Source: Proteiniphilum sp. UBA5283 (GTDB taxonomy: Bacteria > Bacteroidota > Bacteroidia > Bacteroidales > Dysgonomonadaceae). Taken from it: a DNA stretch of 26,113 nucleotides. The position numbers and the translations under genes were made by a program. The first letter of the stretch is position 1, and every line of letters starts with the position of its first letter. This document shows positions 9,255 through 18,526 of this stretch, one piece after another. The DNA lies in contig DHSP01000066.1 in assembly GCA_002408485.1 (NCBI GenBank), positions 1 to 26,113 of the forward strand. Direction: 5' to 3'. The notes under the pieces were generated by a model. It did no database searches. It saw nothing but the letters and a program-made list of their open reading frames with translations, and was not told the DNA's origin.

Positions 9255-12200
9255 ATGAAGAAACTAATTATTTTAATGCTTGCTGTTGTTTTAACCGTAA
9301 CAGGTTCTTTTGCCGCCGGTATATTTAAACAATCCGCTACCAGGCGTATTGAAAAAAATATTGATACGCAGTGGACTTTCAATTATTTCCCGGAAGAAGA
9401 CGCTGACAAAAATGGGTATGAATCCATTACCTTCGATGATTCAAAATGGAGTACCATTGCGATTCCCCATACCTGGATGACTTATGAGACCACGGGCGAG
9501 TTGCACCCATATATTAAAAATGCTTCCGCAAAGGATAGTCCCTATTGGTGGGATGGTTGGGGATGGTACCGTAAAAGCATTATAATAGGTGATGAGTTTA
9601 AGGACAAGAAGATTTTCTTTGAATTTGATGGTGTTCAGAAATATAGTAAAATATGGCTTAACGGAAAATTCTTGGGTGACCATAAAGGAGGGTTTAACGG
9701 TTTTTATGTGGATGCGACAGACGCGGTCAAGTTTGGTGAAGAGAATGTCCTGGCTGTTGCCGTAAACAATTCGTTGAATGACAAATTTATGATTCCTCCC
9801 ATGAATGCCGGTAATTGGGTGGTTTATGGGGGTATCGTGCGTGATGTGCGATTGGTAATAAAGGACAAGGTATATATCCCTTTTCAAGGTTCGTACAAGC
9901 ACGAAGGAGGTACCTTTGTGACAACGCCTGTTGTGGATGCAAAAAAGGGAGTGGTGAATGTGAAAACATTCGTGAAGAATGAGGAAAACAGATCTTTGAA
10001 TGTAACGTTAAAATCCATTATTACCAAAGCAGACAATTCTATTGTGGCCACTCTGGTAAGTAATGCAACCATAGAATCGGGTAAAATAGCAACTTTTGAA
10101 CAAAGAAGTGAAGAGATAAAAAATCCTACGTTATGGTCTCCTGAGAATCCTTACATTTATAATGTGTATTCTCAGGTCTATGTCGGTGATAAACTGGTAG
10201 ACACTTATTATAGTCCGCTTGGATTCCGTTTTTTTCATTGGGATTACAGTACCGACCGTCTATGGTTGAACGGCAAGGAAGTTCGTATCAACGGACAAAA
10301 CAGACACGAAGAATTTCCCTGGATTGGTGCAGCTTTCCCAAAATGGATTGCTTTACGTGACATGAATGATATCCGTTACAATCTGGAACATAATTATATG
10401 CGTACAGCGCATTACCCTCATGATCCAAGCATTTATAATTTTACAGACAGGAATGGAATTATCATTAACGAAGAACAACCGAACATTAAGAACCAGGAAT
10501 TTGACGATGAAGTGCAGGAGCAAATTTGCAGGGCAACCATCCGTCGTGATAGAAATCACCCCTCCATCTTTTTCTGGAGCATGGGCAATGAGACGACCGA
10601 TGCCGCAGATTCAAAATGGGCACACGAAGAAGATACAACCCGTATCATCACATCACGTCACATCTATAACAATTCAGCAGGTGATTTTGCTCCCCATAGT
10701 GAAAAGAACATGTCTATTGAAGGATTTTTGCGTTGTACCATCAAAGGTTGGTATGATACAGATGAAAAAGATTTGGAACCTACTGACAGCCAGCATGCCG
10801 GCACAGAAGTGAATGACGTGAATAGGGCAATAGAAAGAGATGTGCAATCGCATTACGGATCGGTATGGTTATATGCAGACCATGGTGCGGACCGTGAATA
10901 TGTGAATGCTCCGCTAAAGCATGTTAATCCAAAAGGTTGGGTAGATTCCTGGCGTAATCCCAAATACAAATACTACCTGTGGCAGGCTAATTTTGCTACA
11001 AAACCAATGGTATTCATTCAATATAATTATTGGCGCCCCCAATATATAGGTCAGAAAAAAAATATCGTAGTACATTCCAATTGTGATGAAGTGGAACTTT
11101 TCGTAAATGGAAAATCTGCTGGGAGACAATATCCGAATGCTAAAAACCAGTTTACTTTGACATTCCCCGATGTACTTATTGTTGATGGAACAATTGCGGC
11201 AATTGCAAAACGTAAAGATGGCAAACAGGTTGAGAACAAAATCACCATGTCGGGTGATCCTTCAAAAATTGTGATTGCTGCAAGTCGTTCAAAAGGAATG
11301 GCAGTCAAAAACGAGATTGTGGAGATCAAGGCAAACATTGTGGATGCAAACGGTATTCCTGTGATCGGAGCAAATAATCCTTTGAAATGGGATGTCTCAG
11401 GAGTTGCCACGCTGGTAGGGCCTGAGCTTTATAACAGTGATATAAATCAGACAGAGGTATATGAAGGAACGATGTATATTGACGTGCCGACAATCAATTT
11501 GATCCGTTCAACCGGAAAAAAGGGAAAAGCAAAAGTGACCGTATCGTCAGCCGGACTACTGAGTGGAGAGATTGAAATTGTATTTGATGAATATCAGGAT
11601 ACCCTGGCTGTGAAAGGAATTTCAGAACCTGTCCTGGTTGATGAGGGTAGAGAGGCTGTAAAGAAAAATACAGAACAAATTACACGAATTGTTGCCCCGG
11701 AGGAAATGAAAGAATACACGGGTGAATTGCAATACCCGCTTGGTGATAAAGAAAATCTCAGAAAACAAATTCGCAACTTTATTTATTCCGAGAACCCCAA
11801 AATTGATACGACTACTGTTGATTTTCGTCACGTAATCAATAAGTTTTATCAGATGATGGAAGCGAATAACGGGCGATTGGTGGCAGATGATTATAACTTT
11901 GTGGTGGAACAATATAATATTTCGCGTGAAATAACACGCTTTATTGCCGGCACCAAACTTCCGCTACCATTTAAGGATCAACTTGCGGCGTATTATTCAG
12001 GTCTCATCGTGGATAATGGAAGAGATAAAAATTTTGTAAACGAGAAACAGTTAATTTCTTTAATTCCCGTGGGTGGGAAAACAGTAATGGTATCACCACA
12101 AAAGGGCTTGGTGAAGGATGTATATTACACACAGGAAACGGATTTACAAAAAATAATCCGTGATCTTTATCCCGAGACCAAAAAATTTTCCGGGGATGAA

Positions 12201-12377
12201 ATGAAAAAAGCGTTGGATTTGGTTCAGCGAATCAATCCGTATATTTCTTATACGTATATTCGTGACAGGAAAACAAAAATACGTACTGATATTTATACGA
12301 TTGAGAAAGAAAAGGTGATTTATATTCCCCCTGTAAAAAGCCTATTGGAAAATAAATTCCCAGATAAAAAAATTTAG
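9255..12377 (+). CDS. GH2-family glycosidase with extra C-terminal module (copy 1)
   Basis: A 1040-residue secreted protein with a signal peptide ending near SFA (about 20). GH2 enzymes are exo-acting beta-galactosidases, beta-glucuronidases or related hydrolases. In order: sugar-binding jelly roll (about 30-200, with IPHTW, GWYRK, NGKFLG), Ig-like domain (about 205-320), TIM barrel (about 325-615), a DUF4982-like domain (about 620-695, VELFVNGKSAG), a second Ig-like domain (about 700-800), and an unassigned C-terminal module (about 830-1040). The acid/base motif MGNE is intact (Glu446). At the usual nucleophile strand I read YADHGAD (Asp542) where other members have T/S-E-x-G, so the nucleophile is uncertain. 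It lies 47 bases after the double GH28 gene and is clearly paralogous to the gene at 13944. The sugar removed cannot be named from the sequence. Confidence 0.93.
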   Translation: MKKLIILMLAVVLTVTGSFAAGIFKQSATRRIEKNIDTQWTFNYFPEEDADKNGYESITFDDSKWSTIAIPHTWMTYETTGELHPYIKNASAKDSPYWWDGWGWYRKSIIIGDEFKDKKIFFEFDGVQKYSKIWLNGKFLGDHKGGFNGFYVDATDAVKFGEENVLAVAVNNSLNDKFMIPPMNAGNWVVYGGIVRDVRLVIKDKVYIPFQGSYKHEGGTFVTTPVVDAKKGVVNVKTFVKNEENRSLNVTLKSIITKADNSIVATLVSNATIESGKIATFEQRSEEIKNPTLWSPENPYIYNVYSQVYVGDKLVDTYYSPLGFRFFHWDYSTDRLWLNGKEVRINGQNRHEEFPWIGAAFPKWIALRDMNDIRYNLEHNYMRTAHYPHDPSIYNFTDRNGIIINEEQPNIKNQEFDDEVQEQICRATIRRDRNHPSIFFWSMGNETTDAADSKWAHEEDTTRIITSRHIYNNSAGDFAPHSEKNMSIEGFLRCTIKGWYDTDEKDLEPTDSQHAGTEVNDVNRAIERDVQSHYGSVWLYADHGADREYVNAPLKHVNPKGWVDSWRNPKYKYYLWQANFATKPMVFIQYNYWRPQYIGQKKNIVVHSNCDEVELFVNGKSAGRQYPNAKNQFTLTFPDVLIVDGTIAAIAKRKDGKQVENKITMSGDPSKIVIAASRSKGMAVKNEIVEIKANIVDANGIPVIGANNPLKWDVSGVATLVGPELYNSDINQTEVYEGTMYIDVPTINLIRSTGKKGKAKVTVSSAGLLSGEIEIVFDEYQDTLAVKGISEPVLVDEGREAVKKNTEQITRIVAPEEMKEYTGELQYPLGDKENLRKQIRNFIYSENPKIDTTTVDFRHVINKFYQMMEANNGRLVADDYNFVVEQYNISREITRFIAGTKLPLPFKDQLAAYYSGLIVDNGRDKNFVNEKQLISLIPVGGKTVMVSPQKGLVKDVYYTQETDLQKIIRDLYPETKKFSGDEMKKALDLVQRINPYISYTYIRDRKTKIRTDIYTIEKEKVIYIPPVKSLLENKFPDKKI

Positions 12378-12392
12378 TTTAACTATTTTAAA

Positions 12393-13931
12393 ATGAATAA
12401 TAAAGCTCTATTTTTCGTCCTGTTTTCTTTGACCGCATTACACGTTTGGAGTCGGGACCCGATTATTTATATCGAAGACAATACACCAAAATCGGAATAT
12501 TATACCCTGGTTACAATCGGTAAAAAGTCGGTTCGTCCCCAGCAGTTCAGAGATATTAGCTACGTCCATTTCAGTATCAGTTCAGGTTCTGATATTCAGG
12601 TAAACTGCGTTGAAGATATCAATGAGTTTGAGATAAGTCCTCTGATAAAAAAAATCGACGGCCATTTAAATGGTAAATCACTTCGTTTTAGAATTCCCAA
12701 TCCGGGGTATTATGTAATCCGTATCAATGGTGGACAGTATCTTTTCCTCCTTGCTGATAGCCCACAGGAGGAAATATATTCATCAAAAAGCAGCAATATC
12801 GTCAATGTTGAAGATTTCTTGCCAAAAGGTAACCCAAACCTTTTGTTAACGAAACATCTTCAAAATGCGCTTGATAAGGCCTCGGGTAGTGGGAGAATAC
12901 TCTATTTTCCTTCCAGGGTGTATCATACCGGCACTTTGCAGGTAAAGAGCAATACAAAGGTTTATCTGGAAGCGGGAGCTGTCATAAAAGGTTCGGAAAA
13001 CCGAAATGATTATCCAACGGATGACAATCGCTTGGAAAGTGATCACGTGAATCGGGCAAAAGAAGAATATACCGACAACGGTGAATGGATGACTTTTTCA
13101 AGGTTAATCCTGATAGACAATGCGGAAAATGTACATATCTCCGGTCGGGGAGTTATTGATGGAAGTGGGAGCATTATCCGTGCACAAGGCAAGCCTGCAA
13201 ATTTAATCCGGATACGTCGGAGTAAGAATATCCTAATCGAGGATGTAATCCTTCGTGATCCTGCTGCATGGAATACACATATTCAGTTATCCGATTCAGT
13301 TGTCATGCGTAATGTGAAAATTATCAATGATTTCAATGTGGCAAATACAGATGGAATTGATCCGGATGCATCAAGGAATATACTTGTCGACCATTGTTTT
13401 GCTTATTGCAACGACGATAATATCGCCATTAAAACAACCAATAATCTGGGTTTAAATCAGGACCTGGAGAACATTACAGTAAAGGACTGTGTCTTTTTGA
13501 CGCGTAAATCTTCTTTAAAAGTAGGCACTGAAACAAAAGCTGCAAACATGAGTAATATCCTTTTTGAAAATAATGATGTGATTGTTTCAGATCGTGGAAT
13601 GGTTCTATACTGTAATGATGGAGCACATTTTAAAAATATCCGCTTTGTGAATAATCGTTTTGAATACTGCTATATCAAGGGCACACAGCGGCCTATTCAT
13701 TTCATCATAAAAAATCGGTATGGAAAAGGAAGAATCGAGAATGTACTGATTAAAGATTGTGAAATTTACAAACCTTTTCCAAACGGTTCTGAAATATTCG
13801 GATTGGATGTACAAAACGACATTCAGCATATTGTCTTTGATAATTTTATCATCAATGGTGTAAAAGTCAATTCACTACAAGATGCCGATATTCGCATAAA
13901 TGAGTTTGTCAAAGATGTGACATTTCGATAA
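12393..13931 (+). CDS. GH28-family glycosidase, single domain
   Basis: A 512-residue secreted protein with a signal peptide to about residue 20 (cleavage near VWS). An N-terminal Ig-like region (about 30-130, including GYYVIRINGG) precedes a GH28 beta-helix (about 140-505). The NTDGID motif is complete (Asn318, Asp320, Asp323). The second motif reads NDD (Asn340-Asp341-Asp342) in place of GDD, and the GHG His position is Glu380 within VGTET. The enzyme probably cleaves a galacturonide-type linkage in the periplasm or at the surface; the precise substrate is open because of the changed residues. It begins 15 bases after the GH2 stop. It is homologous over its full length, Ig-like part included, to the second half of the protein encoded at 5815. 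Confidence 0.93.
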   Translation: MNNKALFFVLFSLTALHVWSRDPIIYIEDNTPKSEYYTLVTIGKKSVRPQQFRDISYVHFSISSGSDIQVNCVEDINEFEISPLIKKIDGHLNGKSLRFRIPNPGYYVIRINGGQYLFLLADSPQEEIYSSKSSNIVNVEDFLPKGNPNLLLTKHLQNALDKASGSGRILYFPSRVYHTGTLQVKSNTKVYLEAGAVIKGSENRNDYPTDDNRLESDHVNRAKEEYTDNGEWMTFSRLILIDNAENVHISGRGVIDGSGSIIRAQGKPANLIRIRRSKNILIEDVILRDPAAWNTHIQLSDSVVMRNVKIINDFNVANTDGIDPDASRNILVDHCFAYCNDDNIAIKTTNNLGLNQDLENITVKDCVFLTRKSSLKVGTETKAANMSNILFENNDVIVSDRGMVLYCNDGAHFKNIRFVNNRFEYCYIKGTQRPIHFIIKNRYGKGRIENVLIKDCEIYKPFPNGSEIFGLDVQNDIQHIVFDNFIINGVKVNSLQDADIRINEFVKDVTFR

Positions 13932-13943
13932 CACTATTTTGCC

Positions 13944-16900
13944 ATGAGAGCGATCATACTTTCTATCTTACTGTGCATTGTATTGTCTGCTTTTTCACAA
14001 CAAAGCGGTAGACGGATCGAAAAGCTGATCAACACAAACTGGACTTTTAATTATTTTCCGGAAGAAAAAGTGAAGCAGAAATATCCGGGATTTAACGATA
14101 GAAGGTGGAATGATCCAAAAGATCCGATTTGGAGCAAAATACTTGAAAGACCCGAGTATGACGATTCTAATTGGGGTATTGTTTCAATTCCTCATACGTG
14201 GAGCACTTATGAGACCACAGGTGAGCTCCATCCTTATATAAAAAATGCCTCAAATAGGGATAATTCCTATTGGTGGGATGGGGTTGGCTGGTATAGAAAA
14301 AGATTTACAGTTGAAAAAAGCCTGGAAGGCAAGAAAGTTTTCGTTGAGTTTGAAGGTGTACAAAAGAATTGTCGTGTGTACATAAACGGAAAACCTATGG
14401 CTGAACACTTTGGCGGATATACTGGTTTCTCAGTTGATCTGACTGATTATATCAATTTTGGAGGAGAGAATGTGCTGGCCGTTTCGGTGTCAAACAAGCA
14501 GGACGATGATTATAAAGTGGCTCCGATGAGTGGAGGTTGTTGGAATGTGTATGGTGGCATTTATCGAAATGTAAAACTCGTTGTAACCGACAAATTGTAT
14601 GTGCCATATGCTGGTTCTGCAAAATTTGAGGGAGGCACATTTTTTACTACGCCTATTGTTGAAAAGAGTAAGGCGCTGCTCGATATGAAAACCTGGGTAA
14701 AGAATGAATATACGGAGAATAAAGAATGCAGGTTAACGACAACAATCTTTGATAAAACCGGAAAAGTTGTAGCAAAAGTCATCTCGGCCAAAATGATAGT
14801 TCCTTTTTATATTGAAATGTTTCAACAAGAAGTGGAGGTGCCCGATCCTTTATTGTGGAACACGGATACCCCAAATATGTATCATGCTGTTTCTGAAATA
14901 GCCATAGAAGATAAAACGGTGGATATTTATCAAACAGATTTTGGAATACGTGAATTTCGTTGGGATTTTGATACGAATACGCTTTTTGTCAATGGAGAGG
15001 AAGTAAATATTCGAGGATTCAATCGTCATCAGGAGTATCCCTGGCTGGGAGATGCAATTCCTGATTTTATCCACGACATGGATTTGCGGGACATAAAAGA
15101 AAATCTAAATTGTAACTTTATCCGTCCCGGGCAATATATCTCGGCACCCTATGTGTATGACTTGTGCGACAAAATTGGCTTAATTACCTGCGGAGAATTT
15201 CCAAATGTGAAAGATTTTGATTTTACATTGGAATTTCAGGAGACCTATGCTCGCGAATTGATTCGTCAATACAGGAATCATCCGTCAATTTTATTGTGGG
15301 ATATAGGAGACGAAAGTAATCGTGCTGCCGATTCGCGCTGGGTATACGAAGAAGACAATACCCGTTATATTTCATGCCGGGATTGTCCCGGTCCGAGCCC
15401 TGGAAAATTTATTAATTTACCCAGCAAATCTTTTCGGCTGTCCAAGATGTTAAACTGTAATGTTCGTGGGTGGTATGATGATGACGAGATGAATATACGG
15501 CCTTTAAATCAGCAACATGCTACTAATGAACAACACCGGCACGAAGCTGCAAGGAGCAGCCAGGATGGCACATCAAACAATCGAATTGATCAGTCAAATT
15601 TGGTCGTTTGGTTGTATGAAGATCACGGTTGTGACCGTCGCTATCAAAATGCACCTCTCCTCTTTTATAATCCCAAAGGGTGGGTTGATAGTTATCGGGT
15701 GCCTAAATATTCGTATTATCTATGGCAAGCCAATTATAGCAGGAAGCCGATGATATTTATTCATCCTCAATTTTGGCGGGCACAGTATATCGGTCAGAAA
15801 AAAGATATTGAAATAGACAGCAATTGTGAGAGTGTGGAATTGAAGATAAACGGACATCGTTTCGGAATCAAGAAGCCTTCAAATGAAAATTTCCATGTTG
15901 TGAAATTTGAAAATGTACCCATAGAAAATGGCACATTGACAGCTATAGGGAAGAAAGATGGACAACATGTTGAACAGGAATTACATATCACCGGTGAACC
16001 GGCTGTTGTTTCATTAAAAAGTTCTCATTCTCAAATCACTGCTGCACAAAATTCAATTGCAATTATTACGGCTGATATTTTAGATAATGAGAATAATCAC
16101 ATCTTTGGTGCAAGAAATACAGTGAGATGGGAGGTTACCGGCCCCGCAACGTTGGTCGGATACCCGGTATATCAATCCGATTTTGGGAAAAGAATGGATA
16201 CAAATGGGACACTCTATATCGATATGCCGGTAAGTAACGTCATCAGGTCTACCGGCGAACCCGGCACAATTGTCGTACGTGTCTTTGCTGCCGGATTGAA
16301 AATGGGAGAAGTGAGCATCGATGCGGTAAGAGCTCCTGTTGAGGCAGATAATGGAATCATCGAACATATCCTGAATCAGGCCGGAAGGGAAAAAGTGATT
16401 CAAAATTCAAACGAAGTCATGGCTGATAATGAAGAGGTATTGCCGGTTGTTCGTGAACAGAGTGCTGACCTTAGAATTACCGCAAAGCAGAATGTTCCCA
16501 ATGTATTAACTCAGACTTTGGCGGAAAACAATCCTTTATTAAATGCAGAATCTGCTGAATTTTCAGCGTTGATCAACATCCTGACAAAAATATGCTTTAA
16601 CGGTGAGGGTGTCCTGTACGCCTCGGAATTGAATTACAACATCAATAACTTCAACCGTTTTTCTACCCTGAAACAGATCATCGATAAAACAGGTTTACCG
16701 GAAAAAATGAAATCTGATTTAAAAGAATACTTTTTGAAAGAATTGATTTCGTATGGTAACGAGGTGAATATCGAACGTGAAAAAAAGAAATTACTCACCG
16801 TTTCTGAAAATTCAGTCGTATTACTTCCGGGAACAAAGGAAAAAATACCGGGTGTAATTTCAACTGAAAGTTTAGACATTCATGATATTGTCGGTCGTGT

Positions 16901-17090
16901 TTATGACAGGTTCAATACCTTAAACACTGAAGAGAAAGAACATTACCTGAAATATTTAAGTGACGTAAATCCGTGGGTAAAAAGAATTTTTTATCTTACG
17001 GGTGATGCGAAATTGGGTACGAGACAAGAACATATTTTCTATCGGTTGACTGCTGGAAAAGCAATTTTTATTCCCGATATTCAACTTTAA
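13944..17090 (+). CDS. GH2-family glycosidase with extra C-terminal module (copy 2)
   Basis: A 1048-residue secreted paralogue of the GH2 protein encoded at 9255, with the same domain order and a short signal peptide (cleavage near AFS, about 18). Stretches such as TYETTGELHPYIKNAS are identical in the two. It differs by a roughly 27-residue insertion near residues 50-70 and a longer segment before the strand-7 motif. The acid/base motif reads IGDES (Asp456-Glu457): the Asn that normally precedes the acid/base Glu is Asp, while copy 1 keeps Asn. At the nucleophile strand it reads YEDHGCD (Glu559, Asp560). Either the enzyme has altered specificity or activity is reduced. It starts 12 bases after the GH28 stop. 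The last 200 residues match the C-terminal module of copy 1 and end in KAIFIPDI. Confidence 0.92.
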   Translation: MRAIILSILLCIVLSAFSQQSGRRIEKLINTNWTFNYFPEEKVKQKYPGFNDRRWNDPKDPIWSKILERPEYDDSNWGIVSIPHTWSTYETTGELHPYIKNASNRDNSYWWDGVGWYRKRFTVEKSLEGKKVFVEFEGVQKNCRVYINGKPMAEHFGGYTGFSVDLTDYINFGGENVLAVSVSNKQDDDYKVAPMSGGCWNVYGGIYRNVKLVVTDKLYVPYAGSAKFEGGTFFTTPIVEKSKALLDMKTWVKNEYTENKECRLTTTIFDKTGKVVAKVISAKMIVPFYIEMFQQEVEVPDPLLWNTDTPNMYHAVSEIAIEDKTVDIYQTDFGIREFRWDFDTNTLFVNGEEVNIRGFNRHQEYPWLGDAIPDFIHDMDLRDIKENLNCNFIRPGQYISAPYVYDLCDKIGLITCGEFPNVKDFDFTLEFQETYARELIRQYRNHPSILLWDIGDESNRAADSRWVYEEDNTRYISCRDCPGPSPGKFINLPSKSFRLSKMLNCNVRGWYDDDEMNIRPLNQQHATNEQHRHEAARSSQDGTSNNRIDQSNLVVWLYEDHGCDRRYQNAPLLFYNPKGWVDSYRVPKYSYYLWQANYSRKPMIFIHPQFWRAQYIGQKKDIEIDSNCESVELKINGHRFGIKKPSNENFHVVKFENVPIENGTLTAIGKKDGQHVEQELHITGEPAVVSLKSSHSQITAAQNSIAIITADILDNENNHIFGARNTVRWEVTGPATLVGYPVYQSDFGKRMDTNGTLYIDMPVSNVIRSTGEPGTIVVRVFAAGLKMGEVSIDAVRAPVEADNGIIEHILNQAGREKVIQNSNEVMADNEEVLPVVREQSADLRITAKQNVPNVLTQTLAENNPLLNAESAEFSALINILTKICFNGEGVLYASELNYNINNFNRFSTLKQIIDKTGLPEKMKSDLKEYFLKELISYGNEVNIEREKKKLLTVSENSVVLLPGTKEKIPGVISTESLDIHDIVGRVYDRFNTLNTEEKEHYLKYLSDVNPWVKRIFYLTGDAKLGTRQEHIFYRLTAGKAIFIPDIQL

Positions 17091-17098
17091 AAAAAGAG

Positions 17099-18526
17099 AT
17101 GACAATGAGAAAGATAGTATTGCTGGCAGTCTGCATATTCGTTTTGAATACCATGCATGCTCAGGAGCCTCAAAAAACTTACATCCAACCTTTGAAAGAT
17201 GTTCTGGATTTAATTGAAAAAACATACAATGTAAAACTGCAATACGAAGATAAAATATTAAAGGATAACATGGTAGAATATGCCGGTTGGAAATTATTTT
17301 CCGATGTTGAAAGTACTTTGCAACATGTCCTGATGCCATTGGAACTTCGTTACATCGTAAAAGCAAAGGATACTTACGAAATTAAATCATGGGAATATTT
17401 TCGAAAATCTTATGCGGAAGGAGAGGTACAACTCCGGAATTTGCTGGCTAGTTACCCAACTCTTTCTGCTTGGGAAGCTCGAAAGAAAGAGGTCCGGCAA
17501 AATATATTGAGTAAATTGGGAATACATCATTTTCCGAAAGAAACCTCCCTGAATCCAATTCGCACAAATTATAGAAAACATGATGGTTACAGTGCAGAGA
17601 ATGTGGCTTTAGAAGTTCTGCCGGGCGTTTATCTTTCGGGTACATTGTACATGCCTCTCAAGTTGGTAAAGAAAAATCCTGTAATGCTTTCACCCCACGG
17701 CCATTTCTACAATAAAATTGATAAATCGATACCAAACGAACGAGGTCGTTATCGCGAAGATCAGCAGAAACGTTGTGCAACATTGGCGAGAATGGGTGTC
17801 ATGGTTTTTAGTTACGACATGTTTGCCTGGGGTGAATCTAATTATCAGTTTCCGTTAAAAGATCATCGACAGGGTATTGCGCTAACTATGCAGACTTGGA
17901 ACTCGATGCGGGCTCTTGACTTCTTGTTGTCTTTGAAGGGGGCAGATCCCGAACGCGTAGGAGTTACCGGAGCATCGGGTGGCGGAACACAGACATTTAT
18001 CATAGCTGCGGTCGATGATAGAATTACACTGAGTGTTCCGGCTGTCATGGTTTCCTCGCATTTTTACGGAGGATGCCCTTGCGAAAGTGGAATGCCTATT
18101 CATTTCATGGATAATGGCCTGAATACGAACAATGCTGAAATAGCTGCGTTAATTTCACCCAAACCCTTATTGGTAATATCTGATGGAGATGATTGGACAG
18201 AAACAGTTCCCCAGATTGAATTCCCATACCTTCAGAATATTTATTCATTGTATAACAAAAAAGAAAATGTGAAAAACGTACATTTGGGTTCTGAAGGGCA
18301 TGATTATGGGTATTCCAAACGAATCGCGATGTATGAATTTGTGACTGAACATTTCAGGTTGCATACCAATGATGTGCTGAAAAGTGATGGGACATGGGAT
18401 GAATCAAAAGTAACAGTGGAACCTGCTACTGAAATGTATGTTTTTGGGACTAATAATCCTTTTCCGGAAAATGCGATGATGGGCATAGAATCTTTAAAAA
18501 TGTTCTTGATCGATTCTCAAAAATAA
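17099..18526 (+). CDS. Secreted STN-domain/alpha-beta-hydrolase fusion, probable carbohydrate esterase
   Basis: A 475-residue protein starting 8 bases after the GH2 stop. A second in-frame ATG at 17105 is equally possible. A signal peptide ends near MHA (21). Residues about 30-97 look like an STN (secretin/TonB short N-terminal) domain: PLKDVLDLIEKTYNVKLQYE, then STLQHVLMPLELRYIV. Residues about 130-470 form an alpha/beta hydrolase of the acetyl-xylan-esterase-like type, with nucleophile elbow GASGG (Ser293), acidic candidates Asp362 and Asp364 in SDGDDW, and His401 in EGHDYG. The likely role is removal of acetyl or similar groups from the pectic substrate, assisting the GH28 and GH2 enzymes. 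The STN part is unusual for an esterase. The gene is the last of the AT-rich block, and no terminator is visible after it. Confidence 0.87.
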   Translation: MTMRKIVLLAVCIFVLNTMHAQEPQKTYIQPLKDVLDLIEKTYNVKLQYEDKILKDNMVEYAGWKLFSDVESTLQHVLMPLELRYIVKAKDTYEIKSWEYFRKSYAEGEVQLRNLLASYPTLSAWEARKKEVRQNILSKLGIHHFPKETSLNPIRTNYRKHDGYSAENVALEVLPGVYLSGTLYMPLKLVKKNPVMLSPHGHFYNKIDKSIPNERGRYREDQQKRCATLARMGVMVFSYDMFAWGESNYQFPLKDHRQGIALTMQTWNSMRALDFLLSLKGADPERVGVTGASGGGTQTFIIAAVDDRITLSVPAVMVSSHFYGGCPCESGMPIHFMDNGLNTNNAEIAALISPKPLLVISDGDDWTETVPQIEFPYLQNIYSLYNKKENVKNVHLGSEGHDYGYSKRIAMYEFVTEHFRLHTNDVLKSDGTWDESKVTVEPATEMYVFGTNNPFPENAMMGIESLKMFLIDSQK

